DNA of 21,334 bases from contig DHJA01000128.1 of assembly GCA_002404095.1 (NCBI GenBank), forward strand, positions 1-21,334, read 5' to 3'. The notes under the pieces are model-generated. The model did not search any database, was not told the origin of the DNA, and saw only the letters and a program-made list of their open reading frames with translations. Each line of letters begins with the position of its first letter. Position 1 is the first letter of the stretch. Both the position numbers and the translations under genes were made by a program. This document shows, in pieces, positions 7,628-14,724 of this stretch. Origin of the DNA: Planctomycetaceae bacterium UBA4732 (GTDB taxonomy: Bacteria > Planctomycetota > Planctomycetia > Gemmatales > Gemmataceae).

Positions 7628-8315
7628 GGCATGTAACGACGTTCGCGGCCAGCAAGTATTGGACGCGTGTCAGCGCAGCGGCATTTGTGTGCCGGATGAG
7701 GTTGCCGTGGTCGGCGTGGACAACGATGAAGTGTTGTGCGAACTGTGCAATCCGCCGCTCTCCAGCGTTGTGCCGAACCCGCAACGCATCGGTTATGAAG
7801 CGGCCGCGCTCCTTGCCCAGCTGATGGCCGGCTCCGCACCGGACCCGGAGGAAATGCTGATTGAACCCGTCGGCGTGACGACCCGGCAATCCAGCGACGT
7901 GCTGGCCATCGACAATCCGCAGATCGCCGCCGCTATTCGCCATATCCGGGAACATGCTTGTCGCGGCCTGTCGGTGCCGGAGTTGTTGAAGTATGTGCCG
8001 CTTTCGCGGACGGTTCTGGAACGACAGTTTCGCAAGTACCTGGGCCGGTCGCCGCAGGCCGAGATTCGCGCCGTACAGCTGAAACGCGCCCGCGAACTCC
8101 TGGCGAAGACGGATATGGGCCTGGCGCACATCGCGCGGCTGGTGGGGTTTGAACACCCTGAATATCTGAGCGTGGTATTCAAGAAACCAGGGGCACAGAA
8201 AGGCCAGGGCAAGTGGCCCGAAAGCGAGATTGACCGCGCGACCAAGATAATGGATGAGTACTTCAAGAGAAAAAAACAAGCCGCCGAAGCCAGCGATGGG
8301 AACCAACAGTCATGA
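7584..8315 (+). CDS. XylR-family (LacI/AraC hybrid) regulator fragment with a foreign C-terminus
   Basis: Residues about 5-105 match the C-lobe of a LacI-type sugar-binding domain as found in XylR (KPLGVMACNDVRGQQVL, VPDEVAVVGVDND). Residues about 113-200 are an AraC-type double helix-turn-helix (AAIRHIREHACRGLSVPELL ... LAHIARLVGFEHPEYLSVVF). A full XylR is about 390 aa; the N-lobe is missing and the first codons are antisense RlmL, so the nominal start is artificial and no ribosome site supports it. After FKK (about base 8184) the expected GxTPxxYR ending is replaced by an unrelated Lys/Glu-rich tail. That tail ends in an ATGA overlap with the next gene. The frame is thus a fragment with a second join at its 3' end. 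Native ligand and targets are unknown. Confidence 0.75.
   Translation: MCSDFQALGKPLGVMACNDVRGQQVLDACQRSGICVPDEVAVVGVDNDEVLCELCNPPLSSVVPNPQRIGYEAAALLAQLMAGSAPDPEEMLIEPVGVTTRQSSDVLAIDNPQIAAAIRHIREHACRGLSVPELLKYVPLSRTVLERQFRKYLGRSPQAEIRAVQLKRARELLAKTDMGLAHIARLVGFEHPEYLSVVFKKPGAQKGQGKWPESEIDRATKIMDEYFKRKKQAAEASDGNQQS
7592..7604. other. Head-to-head junction of two 5'-truncated genes
   Basis: Recognisable RlmL homology (minus strand) stops at Ser 12 of its frame, base 7594. Recognisable XylR homology (plus strand) starts at the FQALGKPLGVMACND segment, about base 7596-7614. The two conserved genes therefore meet within roughly 20 bases and each lacks its whole N-terminal domain. This is a rearrangement breakpoint or an assembly join, not a gene boundary. 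Confidence 0.7.
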
Positions 8316-8743
8316 CAAAAACACTTGTCGAGCGCTACGTCGAAGATCCTGATCATATGCGACTGTTCCAACAGGAACGCGCGATTTACGAAGCGACCGA
8401 ACTGCTCGAATCCACGATGGCCGAACTGGAGGTGACTCGCACCGACCTTGCCAAGCTGCTGGGCAAATCGAAAGGTTGGATAACTCAGCTGCTTGACGGG
8501 GAATCCAACAAGACGATTCGTACCGTTGCCGACGCATTTGCCGTTCTCGGGCGCGAATACTGCTCATTTCAGCGCCCAATCCGCATTGGGAACCAATCGC
8601 CGCACGTAGCTTCCGCGCGTGTAACGCCCAGCGCAGGGGCATCAACCCGACAGGACATTGACCAAGATGTGCATGTCCTCAAAATGTATAGGACAGGCCG
8701 GTCTCCAGCGACCTCTGTCATAAGAATGCAAGCGAATGAGTAA
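8312..8743 (+). CDS. XRE/Cro-CI type helix-turn-helix protein, 143 aa
   Basis: A small DNA-binding protein. Residues about 20-85 contain a leading helix (LFQQERAIYEATELL) and the helix-turn-helix core TRTDLAKLLGKSKGWITQLL, followed by NKTIRTVADAFAVLG, typical of Cro/CI-like repressors and HigA-type antitoxins. The C-terminal 55 residues are polar and show no domain. The start overlaps the preceding frame by ATGA, and its end overlaps the DUF6941-like gene by eight bases, so these are translationally coupled. It likely autoregulates this small operon. Whether it is an antitoxin or an ordinary regulator is open. Confidence 0.75.
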   Translation: MTKTLVERYVEDPDHMRLFQQERAIYEATELLESTMAELEVTRTDLAKLLGKSKGWITQLLDGESNKTIRTVADAFAVLGREYCSFQRPIRIGNQSPHVASARVTPSAGASTRQDIDQDVHVLKMYRTGRSPATSVIRMQANE

Positions 8744-9248
8744 GATGCCTAATCACAAGAACCTATCAGAGAAGAAAACAGCAGGCCCGTATCTGGCCGC
8801 AGCGATCTTCTGTGAAACGATCATAGAGGACAAGCAGGATAATGTGCTAAGCGCCATACGCATAATCGACACCTTCACTATGACGCTTGCCGCTTCCACA
8901 CCGCCGGATGTTCCGTCAGAGAAGAACCGCCTTCCAGTCAATGTGAATGGTTTGCTCATCTTCAAGACGGGGAGTTCGACCAAGAAAACCCACGCACTGC
9001 GTATCGTCATGCAATCGCCATCGGGAAAGCGGGGGAAGGTTCTTGAAGAGACGATCCCTTTTCCGCCGGAGCCGCAAGCTAGCGCGAATGTCCGTTTAGC
9101 AACCACAATTGCCGTAAAGGAAGGCGGACTCTTCTGGATGGACGTTTTTCTGGACACTAAGCGACTCGCCCGTATGCCGCTCATGATCCATATTCAACGG
9201 CAGGAACTGGCTCCCCATTCGCCCATCAAGTCCGACGCCACGTCTTAG
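8736..9248 (+). CDS. DUF6941-like protein, 170 aa
   Basis: A soluble, beta-rich protein of unknown function. PYLAAAIFCETIIEDKQDNVLSAIRIID (start of the conserved part, about residue 18) and the closing GGLFWMDVFLDTKRLARMPL (about 129-148) match what I recall of the DUF6941 family, in which short proteins repeat an 'FCE...DGVLSxIRIxD' and '..DVxLDGxLLxRxPL' layout. No signal peptide, membrane segment or catalytic motif is seen. It overlaps the XRE-type gene by eight bases, so the two are expressed together and probably act together. Met 4 (MPNHK) is an alternative start. Confidence 0.6.
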   Translation: MSKMPNHKNLSEKKTAGPYLAAAIFCETIIEDKQDNVLSAIRIIDTFTMTLAASTPPDVPSEKNRLPVNVNGLLIFKTGSSTKKTHALRIVMQSPSGKRGKVLEETIPFPPEPQASANVRLATTIAVKEGGLFWMDVFLDTKRLARMPLMIHIQRQELAPHSPIKSDATS

Positions 9249-9330
9249 GGTTTATAGGCAGTCGGGTTGGGTTTGCAGGCAAGTCGCCAAGTCCGGACGG
9301 TTTAGAGGCAAAGCCAGGTTTTGAGGCAAA
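9249..9330 (+). repeat. Four degenerate copies of GGTTTnnAGGCAA
   Basis: Imperfect copies begin at 9249, 9270, 9299 and 9317, between the DUF6941-like stop and the YkgJ gene. The spacing is irregular (21, 29, 18 bases). They share the pattern GGTTT-two bases-AGGCAA, with one or two changes each; the last has an extra T. The last copy lies directly before the YkgJ start, so an operator or leader role is possible, but a decayed tandem repeat is equally likely. Confidence 0.4.
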
Positions 9331-9339
9331 ACTCCTCCC

Positions 9340-9750
9340 ATGTCCAACCCCTGGTATCCCTCCGGTCTCCATTTCACCTGCACCCAATGCGGCGACTGCT
9401 GCACTGGCGCCCCCGGTTTCGTCTGGGTCGAAGACGCCGAGTTGGCCGCCATCGCCGAATACCTGGGCGAGCCGATTGAGGAAGTCCGGGGTTTAACTAC
9501 TCGGGCGACCACGCGCGGCCGTACTCTGCGCGAAAAGGCCAACGGCGATTGCGTCTTCTACGAAAAGGGTAAGGGTTGTACCATCTACCCCGTCCGGCCA
9601 GCCCAGTGCCGCACCTGGCCGTTTTGGGAGAGCAACGTCGCCTCGCCTGAGACGTGGCGCCAGACCTGTGAGGTATGTCCCGGTTCCGGCCGCGGCGAGC
9701 TGATTCCGGCTGAAGAAATCACCCTCCGCTTGAACATCATCCGCTTATAA
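9340..9750 (+). CDS. YkgJ family cysteine-cluster protein
   Basis: A small cytoplasmic protein with the CxxCxxCC-type cluster (PF03692), thought to bind zinc or an Fe-S centre; its biochemical role is unsettled. The first cluster is TCTQCGDCC (Cys 14, 17, 20, 21). The second part holds GDCVFYEKGKGCTIYPVRPAQCRTWPFW-type elements (Cys 71, 80, 90), and a final CEVC is at 110 and 113. At 136 aa it is full length. Only a weak AGGCAAA ribosome site precedes the ATG. It sits about 100 bases before the DUF1592-type gene on the same strand, but a promoter-like site at its end suggests the two are separately expressed. Confidence 0.88.
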   Translation: MSNPWYPSGLHFTCTQCGDCCTGAPGFVWVEDAELAAIAEYLGEPIEEVRGLTTRATTRGRTLREKANGDCVFYEKGKGCTIYPVRPAQCRTWPFWESNVASPETWRQTCEVCPGSGRGELIPAEEITLRLNIIRL

Positions 9751-9758
9751 TGGATAAT
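9730..9758 (+). promoter_or_regulatory. Candidate sigma70-type promoter for the DUF1592/DUF1552 pair
   Basis: TTGAAC at 9730-9735 and GATAAT at 9753-9758 are separated by the optimal 17 bases. They lie across the stop of the YkgJ gene, about 97 bases before the ATG at 9855. This would drive the two exported proteins as one transcript. It is a by-eye match without experimental support. Confidence 0.4.
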
Positions 9759-9854
9759 AGTCTGTGTAGAATAATCGCTCGCCCTCCCGCCAGGATGCCT
9801 TGTCCGCCTCGCCCGCCCGCCTCATAAGCCCGCCGCGTCTGAAGGAATGGCCTG

Positions 9855-11753
9855 ATGAAACGTTGGTCGTCATTGCTGTGCATGGGCTGCGCCTTAACGG
9901 TTTTGGCCATCGGCAGTTGGGCGGCGTCCGCTCGCTCGGAGACGCCTGCCGTCAAGCCGTCGATCAAGACCGGCTTTGATGACGTGCGGCCCATCGTCGG
10001 CAAATACTGCGTCAAATGTCATACCGGCGCCAAGGGGCGCGGCGGTCTCGCCCTCGACGGCTTTAACGATCAGGCGTCCGTCCTGAAAAAACCGAAGGTC
10101 TGGGAAAAGGTTTCCAAGTACCTCCACGGCGGTATGATGCCGCCCGAAGGCAAGCCGAAACCCACGCCTGCCGAACTCGACGCAGTCTACGCCTGGCTCG
10201 ACGACGACGTACTCAAAGTGGACTGCACCACCGGCAAGAAAGACCCCGGCCGCGTTACCATCCGCCGGCTCAACCGCGCCGAGTACGACAACACCATCCG
10301 CGACCTCGTCGGCATTGCCGTCCGCCCCGCCGAGGACTTCCCCTCCGATGATGTCGGCTACGGCTTCGACAACAACGGCGATGTGCTGTCCATGCCGCCC
10401 ATCCTCACCGAAAAATACCTCGCCGCCGCCGAAAAGGTCGTTGACGCCGCCTGGAAGTCCGACGACGCTCGAAAACGCATTCTCATTTGTCAGCCCGCAG
10501 ATAAGAAGCAAAACCGCGAATGCGCCCGCAAAATCCTCCGCGCCTTCGCCAACCGCGCCTGGCGCCGGCCCGCCGCCGATGACGAGATCAAACGCCTTCT
10601 GCGCTTCGTTGAGGCGGCCGATAAGAATGGGGAGCCGTTCGAGACGGGCGTTCAGTTCGCATTGGAAGCGGTACTCACCTCGCCGCACTTCCTCTTCCGC
10701 GTCGAGATCGACAAGGAAAAGGGCGAGGCTTCGCATCCCATCAATGATTGGGAATTGGCCACGCGGCTATCGTATTTCCTGTGGAGCAGTATGCCGGACG
10801 AGGAGCTATTCAACCACGCCCGTAAGTCGGACCTGCACAACCCCGAGGTGTTGGAAGCGCAGACGCGGCGAATGCTCAAAGACCCCAAAGCGCACGCGCT
10901 GGTCGAGAACTTCGCCGATCAATGGCTGTTGATCCGCAACCTCAAGAGCGCCACGCCCGACACGGCCCTGTTTCCGAACTTCGACGAACCCCTGCGGCGC
11001 GCCATGCAGAAGGAGACGGAGCTGTATTTCGAGAACGTCGTGCGCGAGGATCGCAGTATTATCGACTTTATCGACTCCGATTATACTTTTGTCAACGACA
11101 GGCTGGCGAAACATTACGGGATCGACGGGGTGAAGGGCGACGAGTTCCGCAAGGTGACGCTCAAGGACGGCCGGCGCGGCGGCGTCCTGACGCAGGCCAG
11201 CGTCTTGACCGTCACCTCCAACCCGACGCGCACTTCGCCAGTAAAGCGCGGCAAGTTTATCCTCGACAACATCCTCGGCACACCGCCGCCGCCGCCGCCG
11301 CCTGACGTGCCGGCGCTCAAGGAAGACAAGGAGGTCGCCGATTCCGTCTCGCTGCGCCAGCGCATGGAGTTGCACCGATCCAACCCGGCCTGCGCCTCCT
11401 GTCATCAGAAGATGGACCCGCTTGGCTTCGGCTTCGAGAACTTCGACGCCGTGGGCGCCTGGCGCGATCGGGACGGCAAGAACGCCATCGACCCGGCCGG
11501 CGTACTGCCCGGGGGCGCCGCGTTCAAGGGTCCGGCCGAGTTAAAGACTATCTTGAAGGCGAATCAACAGGATTTCGCACACTGTTTGACCGAAAAGATG
11601 TTAACCTATGCTCTGGGCCGCGGCCTGGAGCGCCCCGACCGTTGCGTCGTGGAAGAGGTGACGCGCGAGGTCGTGCGAAACAAGTATACGTTTTCCAGCC
11701 TGGTGCTGGGAATCGTAAAGAGTGAGCCGTTCCTGATGCGAAGAGGAAAGTGA
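9855..11753 (+). CDS. Secreted DUF1587/DUF1595/DUF1592/DUF1588/DUF1585 protein with cytochrome c-type motifs
   Basis: A planctomycete-type exported protein of unknown activity. A signal peptide (residues 1-27) leads to a haem-binding motif CVKCH (52-56). Then follow DUF1587 (RRLNRAEYDNTIRDLVG onward), DUF1595 (ILRAFANRAWRRPA), DUF1592 (WELATRLSYFLWSSMPDEEL), DUF1588 (GGVLTQASVLTVTSNPTRTS), a run of seven prolines near residue 476, a second CASCH (513-517) followed by QKMDPLGFGFENFDA, and DUF1585 at the C-terminus (LTEKMLTYALGRGLERPD). At 632 aa it is complete. It is paired with a DUF1552 gene almost directly downstream, as in most planctomycete genomes. A periplasmic redox or polymer-processing role is often guessed but not shown. 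Confidence 0.9.
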   Translation: MKRWSSLLCMGCALTVLAIGSWAASARSETPAVKPSIKTGFDDVRPIVGKYCVKCHTGAKGRGGLALDGFNDQASVLKKPKVWEKVSKYLHGGMMPPEGKPKPTPAELDAVYAWLDDDVLKVDCTTGKKDPGRVTIRRLNRAEYDNTIRDLVGIAVRPAEDFPSDDVGYGFDNNGDVLSMPPILTEKYLAAAEKVVDAAWKSDDARKRILICQPADKKQNRECARKILRAFANRAWRRPAADDEIKRLLRFVEAADKNGEPFETGVQFALEAVLTSPHFLFRVEIDKEKGEASHPINDWELATRLSYFLWSSMPDEELFNHARKSDLHNPEVLEAQTRRMLKDPKAHALVENFADQWLLIRNLKSATPDTALFPNFDEPLRRAMQKETELYFENVVREDRSIIDFIDSDYTFVNDRLAKHYGIDGVKGDEFRKVTLKDGRRGGVLTQASVLTVTSNPTRTSPVKRGKFILDNILGTPPPPPPPDVPALKEDKEVADSVSLRQRMELHRSNPACASCHQKMDPLGFGFENFDAVGAWRDRDGKNAIDPAGVLPGGAAFKGPAELKTILKANQQDFAHCLTEKMLTYALGRGLERPDRCVVEEVTREVVRNKYTFSSLVLGIVKSEPFLMRRGK

Positions 11754-11761
11754 GGCGGGTA

Positions 11762-13108
11762 ATGGGAAAAAACTTGCGAATCTCCCGGCGGACCGCTCTG
11801 AAGGGTCTGGGCGCGTGCATCGCCTTGCCGTGGCTGGAAGCGATGACGCCGCGCACAGTTTTGGGCGCGGCGACAAAGGGATCAGCGCCGTTGCGGATGG
11901 CCTTCCTCTACGTTCCCAATGGCATCAACATGACCGAATGGACGCCGAAGGAAGAGGGCGCCGGCTTCGCGTTGACGCCGACGCTTGAACCGCTGAAGGC
12001 GTTCAAAGACGACTTCATGGTGTTAAGCGGCCTGACGGCGGACAAGGCCCGGCCGCACGGCGACGGCGGCGGCGATCACGCCCGCGCCATGGCCAGCTTC
12101 CTCACCGGCCGGCAGGCCCGCAAGACCGACGGCGCCGACATCCGCGTTGGCATATCGGCCGATCAGGTGGCAGCCGAGAAGGTCGGCCAAGCCACTCGGT
12201 TCGCTTCGCTGGAAATTGGTTGCGAGGGCGGCAAGAACGCCGGCAACTGCGACTCCGGCTATAGCTGCGCCTACTCGTCGAACCTCTCCTGGCGCGGCGA
12301 ATCGTTGCCGATGTCCAAGGAAATCAACCCGAAGTTGGTGTTCGACCGCCTGTTCAGCACGACGGCGAAGGGCGACGGCGATCAGGCACGCCGCGACCGC
12401 TACAAGCAGAGCGTCCTCGATTTTGTAGCTGAAGACGCCAAGGCGCTGCAATCGAACCTCGGAGCAAACGATCAGCGCAAGCTCGACGAATACCTGACGG
12501 GAGTGCGCGAGTTGGAGCTGCGCATCGCCAAGGCGCCGCCGACCGTCGATCTGGGGTCGAACAAGATGAATCGGCCGAACGGCGTGCCGAAGGACTACAA
12601 GGACCACATCCGGCTGATGGGCGATTTGTTGGCGATGGCCTTCCAAGCGGATCTGACGCGCGTGGCGACGTTCGTGTTCGCCAACGACGGCAGCAACCGC
12701 AGCTACAAGGACGACATTGGCGTCGGCGAAGGCCATCACGACCTTTCGCACCACCAGAAGAAGAAAGAGAAGCTGGAGAAGATCCAACAAATCAATACAT
12801 TCCATATCTCGCAACTCGCGTATTTGCTGGAGCGATTGAAGGCGGTGAAGGAAGGCGAGGGGACGCTGCTGGACCATTGCATGATCGTATACGGCGCCGG
12901 TATCAGCGACGGCAACGCGCACAACCACGACGACCTGCCGATCCTGGTGGCGGGCAAGGGCGGCGGTACACTGAAACCTGGCCGGCATATCCGCTATCCG
13001 AAAGAGACGCCACTAACGAATCTGTATGTGTCGATGCTGGACCGGATGGGGGCGAAGGTGGACTCGTTCGGCGACAGCAATGGGCCGCTGCCTTCATTGG
13101 AAGGGTGA
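11762..13108 (+). CDS. DUF1552 family exported protein (twin-arginine signal)
   Basis: The standard partner of DUF1592-type proteins in planctomycetes, predicted to be exported folded through the Tat system: the N-terminus has SRRTALKGLGACIALPWLEA. The body contains FLYVPNGINM, LSGLTADKARPHGDGGGDHA, ASFLTGRQARKT and VYGAGISDGNAHNHDDLPI, the last typical of this family and of the related sulfatase-like DUF1501 proteins. I chose the ATG at 11762 rather than the GTG at 11750, because the ATG has a GAGG site at suitable spacing and puts the twin-arginine near the N-terminus. The GTG would overlap the previous stop. Substrate and activity are unknown. Confidence 0.88.
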   Translation: MGKNLRISRRTALKGLGACIALPWLEAMTPRTVLGAATKGSAPLRMAFLYVPNGINMTEWTPKEEGAGFALTPTLEPLKAFKDDFMVLSGLTADKARPHGDGGGDHARAMASFLTGRQARKTDGADIRVGISADQVAAEKVGQATRFASLEIGCEGGKNAGNCDSGYSCAYSSNLSWRGESLPMSKEINPKLVFDRLFSTTAKGDGDQARRDRYKQSVLDFVAEDAKALQSNLGANDQRKLDEYLTGVRELELRIAKAPPTVDLGSNKMNRPNGVPKDYKDHIRLMGDLLAMAFQADLTRVATFVFANDGSNRSYKDDIGVGEGHHDLSHHQKKKEKLEKIQQINTFHISQLAYLLERLKAVKEGEGTLLDHCMIVYGAGISDGNAHNHDDLPILVAGKGGGTLKPGRHIRYPKETPLTNLYVSMLDRMGAKVDSFGDSNGPLPSLEG

Positions 13109-13113
13109 GCTTT

Positions 13114-13383
13114 GTGAACAACGGCGCAACCAAGCCCATCCGGTTGTCGTATCACGCACGGGGCTATTTCTCCCGCAGAGGCTTTACGGAGGCGGAAGTC
13201 TGTGACGCCATCCGTACTTCGCCGTGGCGGGCCACACGAGGCCCGCGGTGGGAAACATCGAAAGAATTCCCGTACAATACTGTCTGGAATGGAACTTTCT
13301 ACGCCGTTAAACGTGTGCGCCCCATCTTCGTCGAAGAAGCGACGGAGATCGTCGTCGTGACGGTTTACACCTATTTCTTCTGA
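13114..13383 (+). CDS. DUF4258-like protein, probable toxin-like partner
   Basis: A small basic protein with the DUF4258 layout: RLSYHARGYFSRRGFTEAEV, then DAIR, a middle WNGTFYAVKRVRPIFVEE, and a hydrophobic end EIVVVTVYTYFF. The fold is related to RelE/BrnT-like small toxins in many annotations; activity here is not shown. It is followed 13 bases later by a DUF2283 gene, a recurrent pairing. I chose the GTG at 13114, with GGAAGG nine bases upstream, over the GTG at 13105 that overlaps the DUF1552 stop. Its frame is also open far upstream inside the DUF1552 gene, which is not meaningful. Confidence 0.7.
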   Translation: MNNGATKPIRLSYHARGYFSRRGFTEAEVCDAIRTSPWRATRGPRWETSKEFPYNTVWNGTFYAVKRVRPIFVEEATEIVVVTVYTYFF

Positions 13384-13396
13384 CGGAAGACTCAAT

Positions 13397-13630
13397 ATGC
13401 GTATCCGCTATGACGCCGAGGTGGACGCCCTGAGCATCGTCTTCCGGGACGCCGCCGTGACCACCCAGGAACTTGCCGAAGGCGTGGCCGGGGAGTACGA
13501 CGATCAGGGCCGCCTCGTCGGCTTGGAGATTTTGGACGCGGCCAAACGGTTCGGCGACCCAAGCACATTTCAGCAAATCATTCTTGAAGGCGTCGGGCCA
13601 GTCCTTCCGGCGGCCGCGCTCGCGCCATGA
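13397..13630 (+). CDS. DUF2283 family protein, probable antitoxin-like partner
   Basis: A 77-aa acidic protein with the full DUF2283 signature: MRIRYDAEVDALSIVF, a central acidic strand region GVAGEYDDQGRLVGLEILDA, and a C-terminal tail. The family is small and soluble and is commonly found next to DUF4258 genes, as here. That gives the pair the look of a toxin-antitoxin unit, although the family has no firmly established activity that I can cite. GGAAG lies about eight bases before the ATG. The stop overlaps an upstream ATG of the DUF433 frame (ATGA), so the whole cluster could be co-translated. Confidence 0.8.
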   Translation: MRIRYDAEVDALSIVFRDAAVTTQELAEGVAGEYDDQGRLVGLEILDAAKRFGDPSTFQQIILEGVGPVLPAAALAP

Positions 13631-13689
13631 ATCCCAACGAACGGGCGCATGGTACATCGGTTGGTTTGCCGGCTCTTGATGGGGGACGT

Positions 13690-14016
13690 ATGAAGACGAA
13701 AACTCCCACGCCAACCCCGCACATCTGGCTGGACGAGACCGGCCGCGCGTGGATCGACGACACCAACATCAAGGTGATCGAGGTCGTACTTGACAAGATG
13801 AGGCCGGAGCGATGGACGGCCGATCAAATCTATGAGGCGCACGACCACTACTTGTCGTTAGCGCAGATCTACGCGGCGTTCGCCTACTACTACGACCACC
13901 AGGCCGAATTCGACGAGGAAATCGAACGACAGGATCGCATGGTCGAGGAAATGCGGGCACAGAGCCTGAATTCTCCTGGACGGCAGAAACTCCGCGCGAT
14001 GGGGCTAATCCCTTGA
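13690..14016 (+). CDS. DUF433-like antitoxin protein, copy 1
   Basis: A DUF433-type small protein, usually the antitoxin partner of DUF5615/PIN-like toxins. The domain shows IWLDETGRAWIDDTNIKV, VIEVVLDKM, WTADQIYEAHDHYLSLAQIY and AAFAYYYDHQAEFDEEIE, the last being the 'YYxDHxxExD' hallmark. The first ATG in the frame (13627) overlaps the DUF2283 stop. I prefer the ATG at 13690 because it has a GGGGGA ribosome site and matches the start of copy 2 (both begin MKTKT). The stop overlaps the TTG start of the broken DUF5615 gene. It is nearly the same protein as the gene at 14387-14716 over its first 85 residues; the tails differ. Confidence 0.8.
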   Translation: MKTKTPTPTPHIWLDETGRAWIDDTNIKVIEVVLDKMRPERWTADQIYEAHDHYLSLAQIYAAFAYYYDHQAEFDEEIERQDRMVEEMRAQSLNSPGRQKLRAMGLIP

Positions 14017-14361
14017 GCTTATCTTTGTTCATGGACGCCCACATTGGGTGGGCCGTGACGCTGGGACTCCGCCATCGCGGCATGACCGTCCTGATGGCAA
14101 TAGAGGACGGTTCCAATACTCTGGCGGACCCGGCCTTACTGGACCGGGCAGGGGGCGTTGGGTCATGTGTTATTTACCCAAGACGTTGATTTCTTGATTG
14201 AGGGCGCCCGGAGACAGCGAGCGGGGGAGTTTTTCAGTGGCGTCATCTACGCGAAGCAACAGGTCGTCTCCGAACGACGCTGCATCGACGATCTGGAATT
14301 ACTGGCAAAAGCGTACGACACTCCAGACATGATGAACCGCGTGGAATACTTGCCCCTGTAG
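14013..14361 (+). pseudogene. DUF5615 (PIN-like) toxin gene, frameshifted
   Basis: Read from the TTG at 14013, which overlaps the DUF433 stop, the frame gives SLFMDAHIGWAVTLGLRHRG ... DPALLDRAG, then goes out of register and stops at 14187-14189. Removing one G from the five-G run at 14151-14155 restores the family sequence: ...LLDRAGALGHVLFTQDVDFL ... RQRAGEFFSGVIYAKQ ... DLELLAKAYD ... NRVEYLPL, ending at 14361. DUF5615 proteins are PIN-like predicted RNases, normally encoded directly after a DUF433 gene, as here. The restored length of about 115 aa is normal for the family. It could be a true mutation, a phase-variable G-run, a programmed shift, or a sequencing error. Confidence 0.8.
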
Positions 14362-14386
14362 AACTACTTCCGACGGCGAGGAATGT

Positions 14387-14716
14387 ATGAAGACGAAAAC
14401 TGCAACGCCGACTCCGCACATCTGGCTGGACGAAACCGGCCGGGCATGGATCGACGACACGAACATCAAAGTGATCGAAGTGGTACTCGACAACTTGGCA
14501 CCGGAGCATCTGACGGCCGATCAAATCTACGAGGCGCACGGCCGCTACTTGTCGCTGGCGCAAATCTACGCCGCGTTCGCCTACTACTACGACCACAAAG
14601 CCGAGTTCGACGCCGAGATCGAACGACAGGAGCGCGAGTTTGTGGCGCTTCGGGCCTCGAGTCTCATTAACGATCCCATCCGGGCAAAGCTGCGCGCCCT
14701 GCGGAAAATTTCTTGA
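14387..14716 (+). CDS. DUF433-like antitoxin protein, copy 2
   Basis: A second DUF433-type protein, 109 aa, with the same start (MKTKT), the same IWLDETGRAWIDDTNIKV and YLSLAQIYAAFAYYYDHKAE segments, and a diverged tail (SSLINDPIRAKLRALRKIS). Most differences from copy 1 in the first 250 bases are at third codon positions, so both copies have been under selection for protein sequence since duplication. GAGGAA lies five bases before the ATG. No intact toxin gene follows; the next gene is a YkgJ protein. It may be an orphan antitoxin, or it may still control the broken DUF5615 gene upstream. Confidence 0.8.
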   Translation: MKTKTATPTPHIWLDETGRAWIDDTNIKVIEVVLDNLAPEHLTADQIYEAHGRYLSLAQIYAAFAYYYDHKAEFDAEIERQEREFVALRASSLINDPIRAKLRALRKIS

Positions 14717-14724
14717 GGCCGCCC

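Noticed and set aside
11283..11303. CCG run as a microsatellite
   Set aside because: It encodes the seven-proline stretch usual in DUF1588 proteins, so it is ordinary coding sequence.
12023..12988. 321-aa minus-strand frame
   Set aside because: Complete shadow of the DUF1552 gene; its composition (Val/Ala/Arg/His runs) reflects the GC-rich third positions of the real gene.
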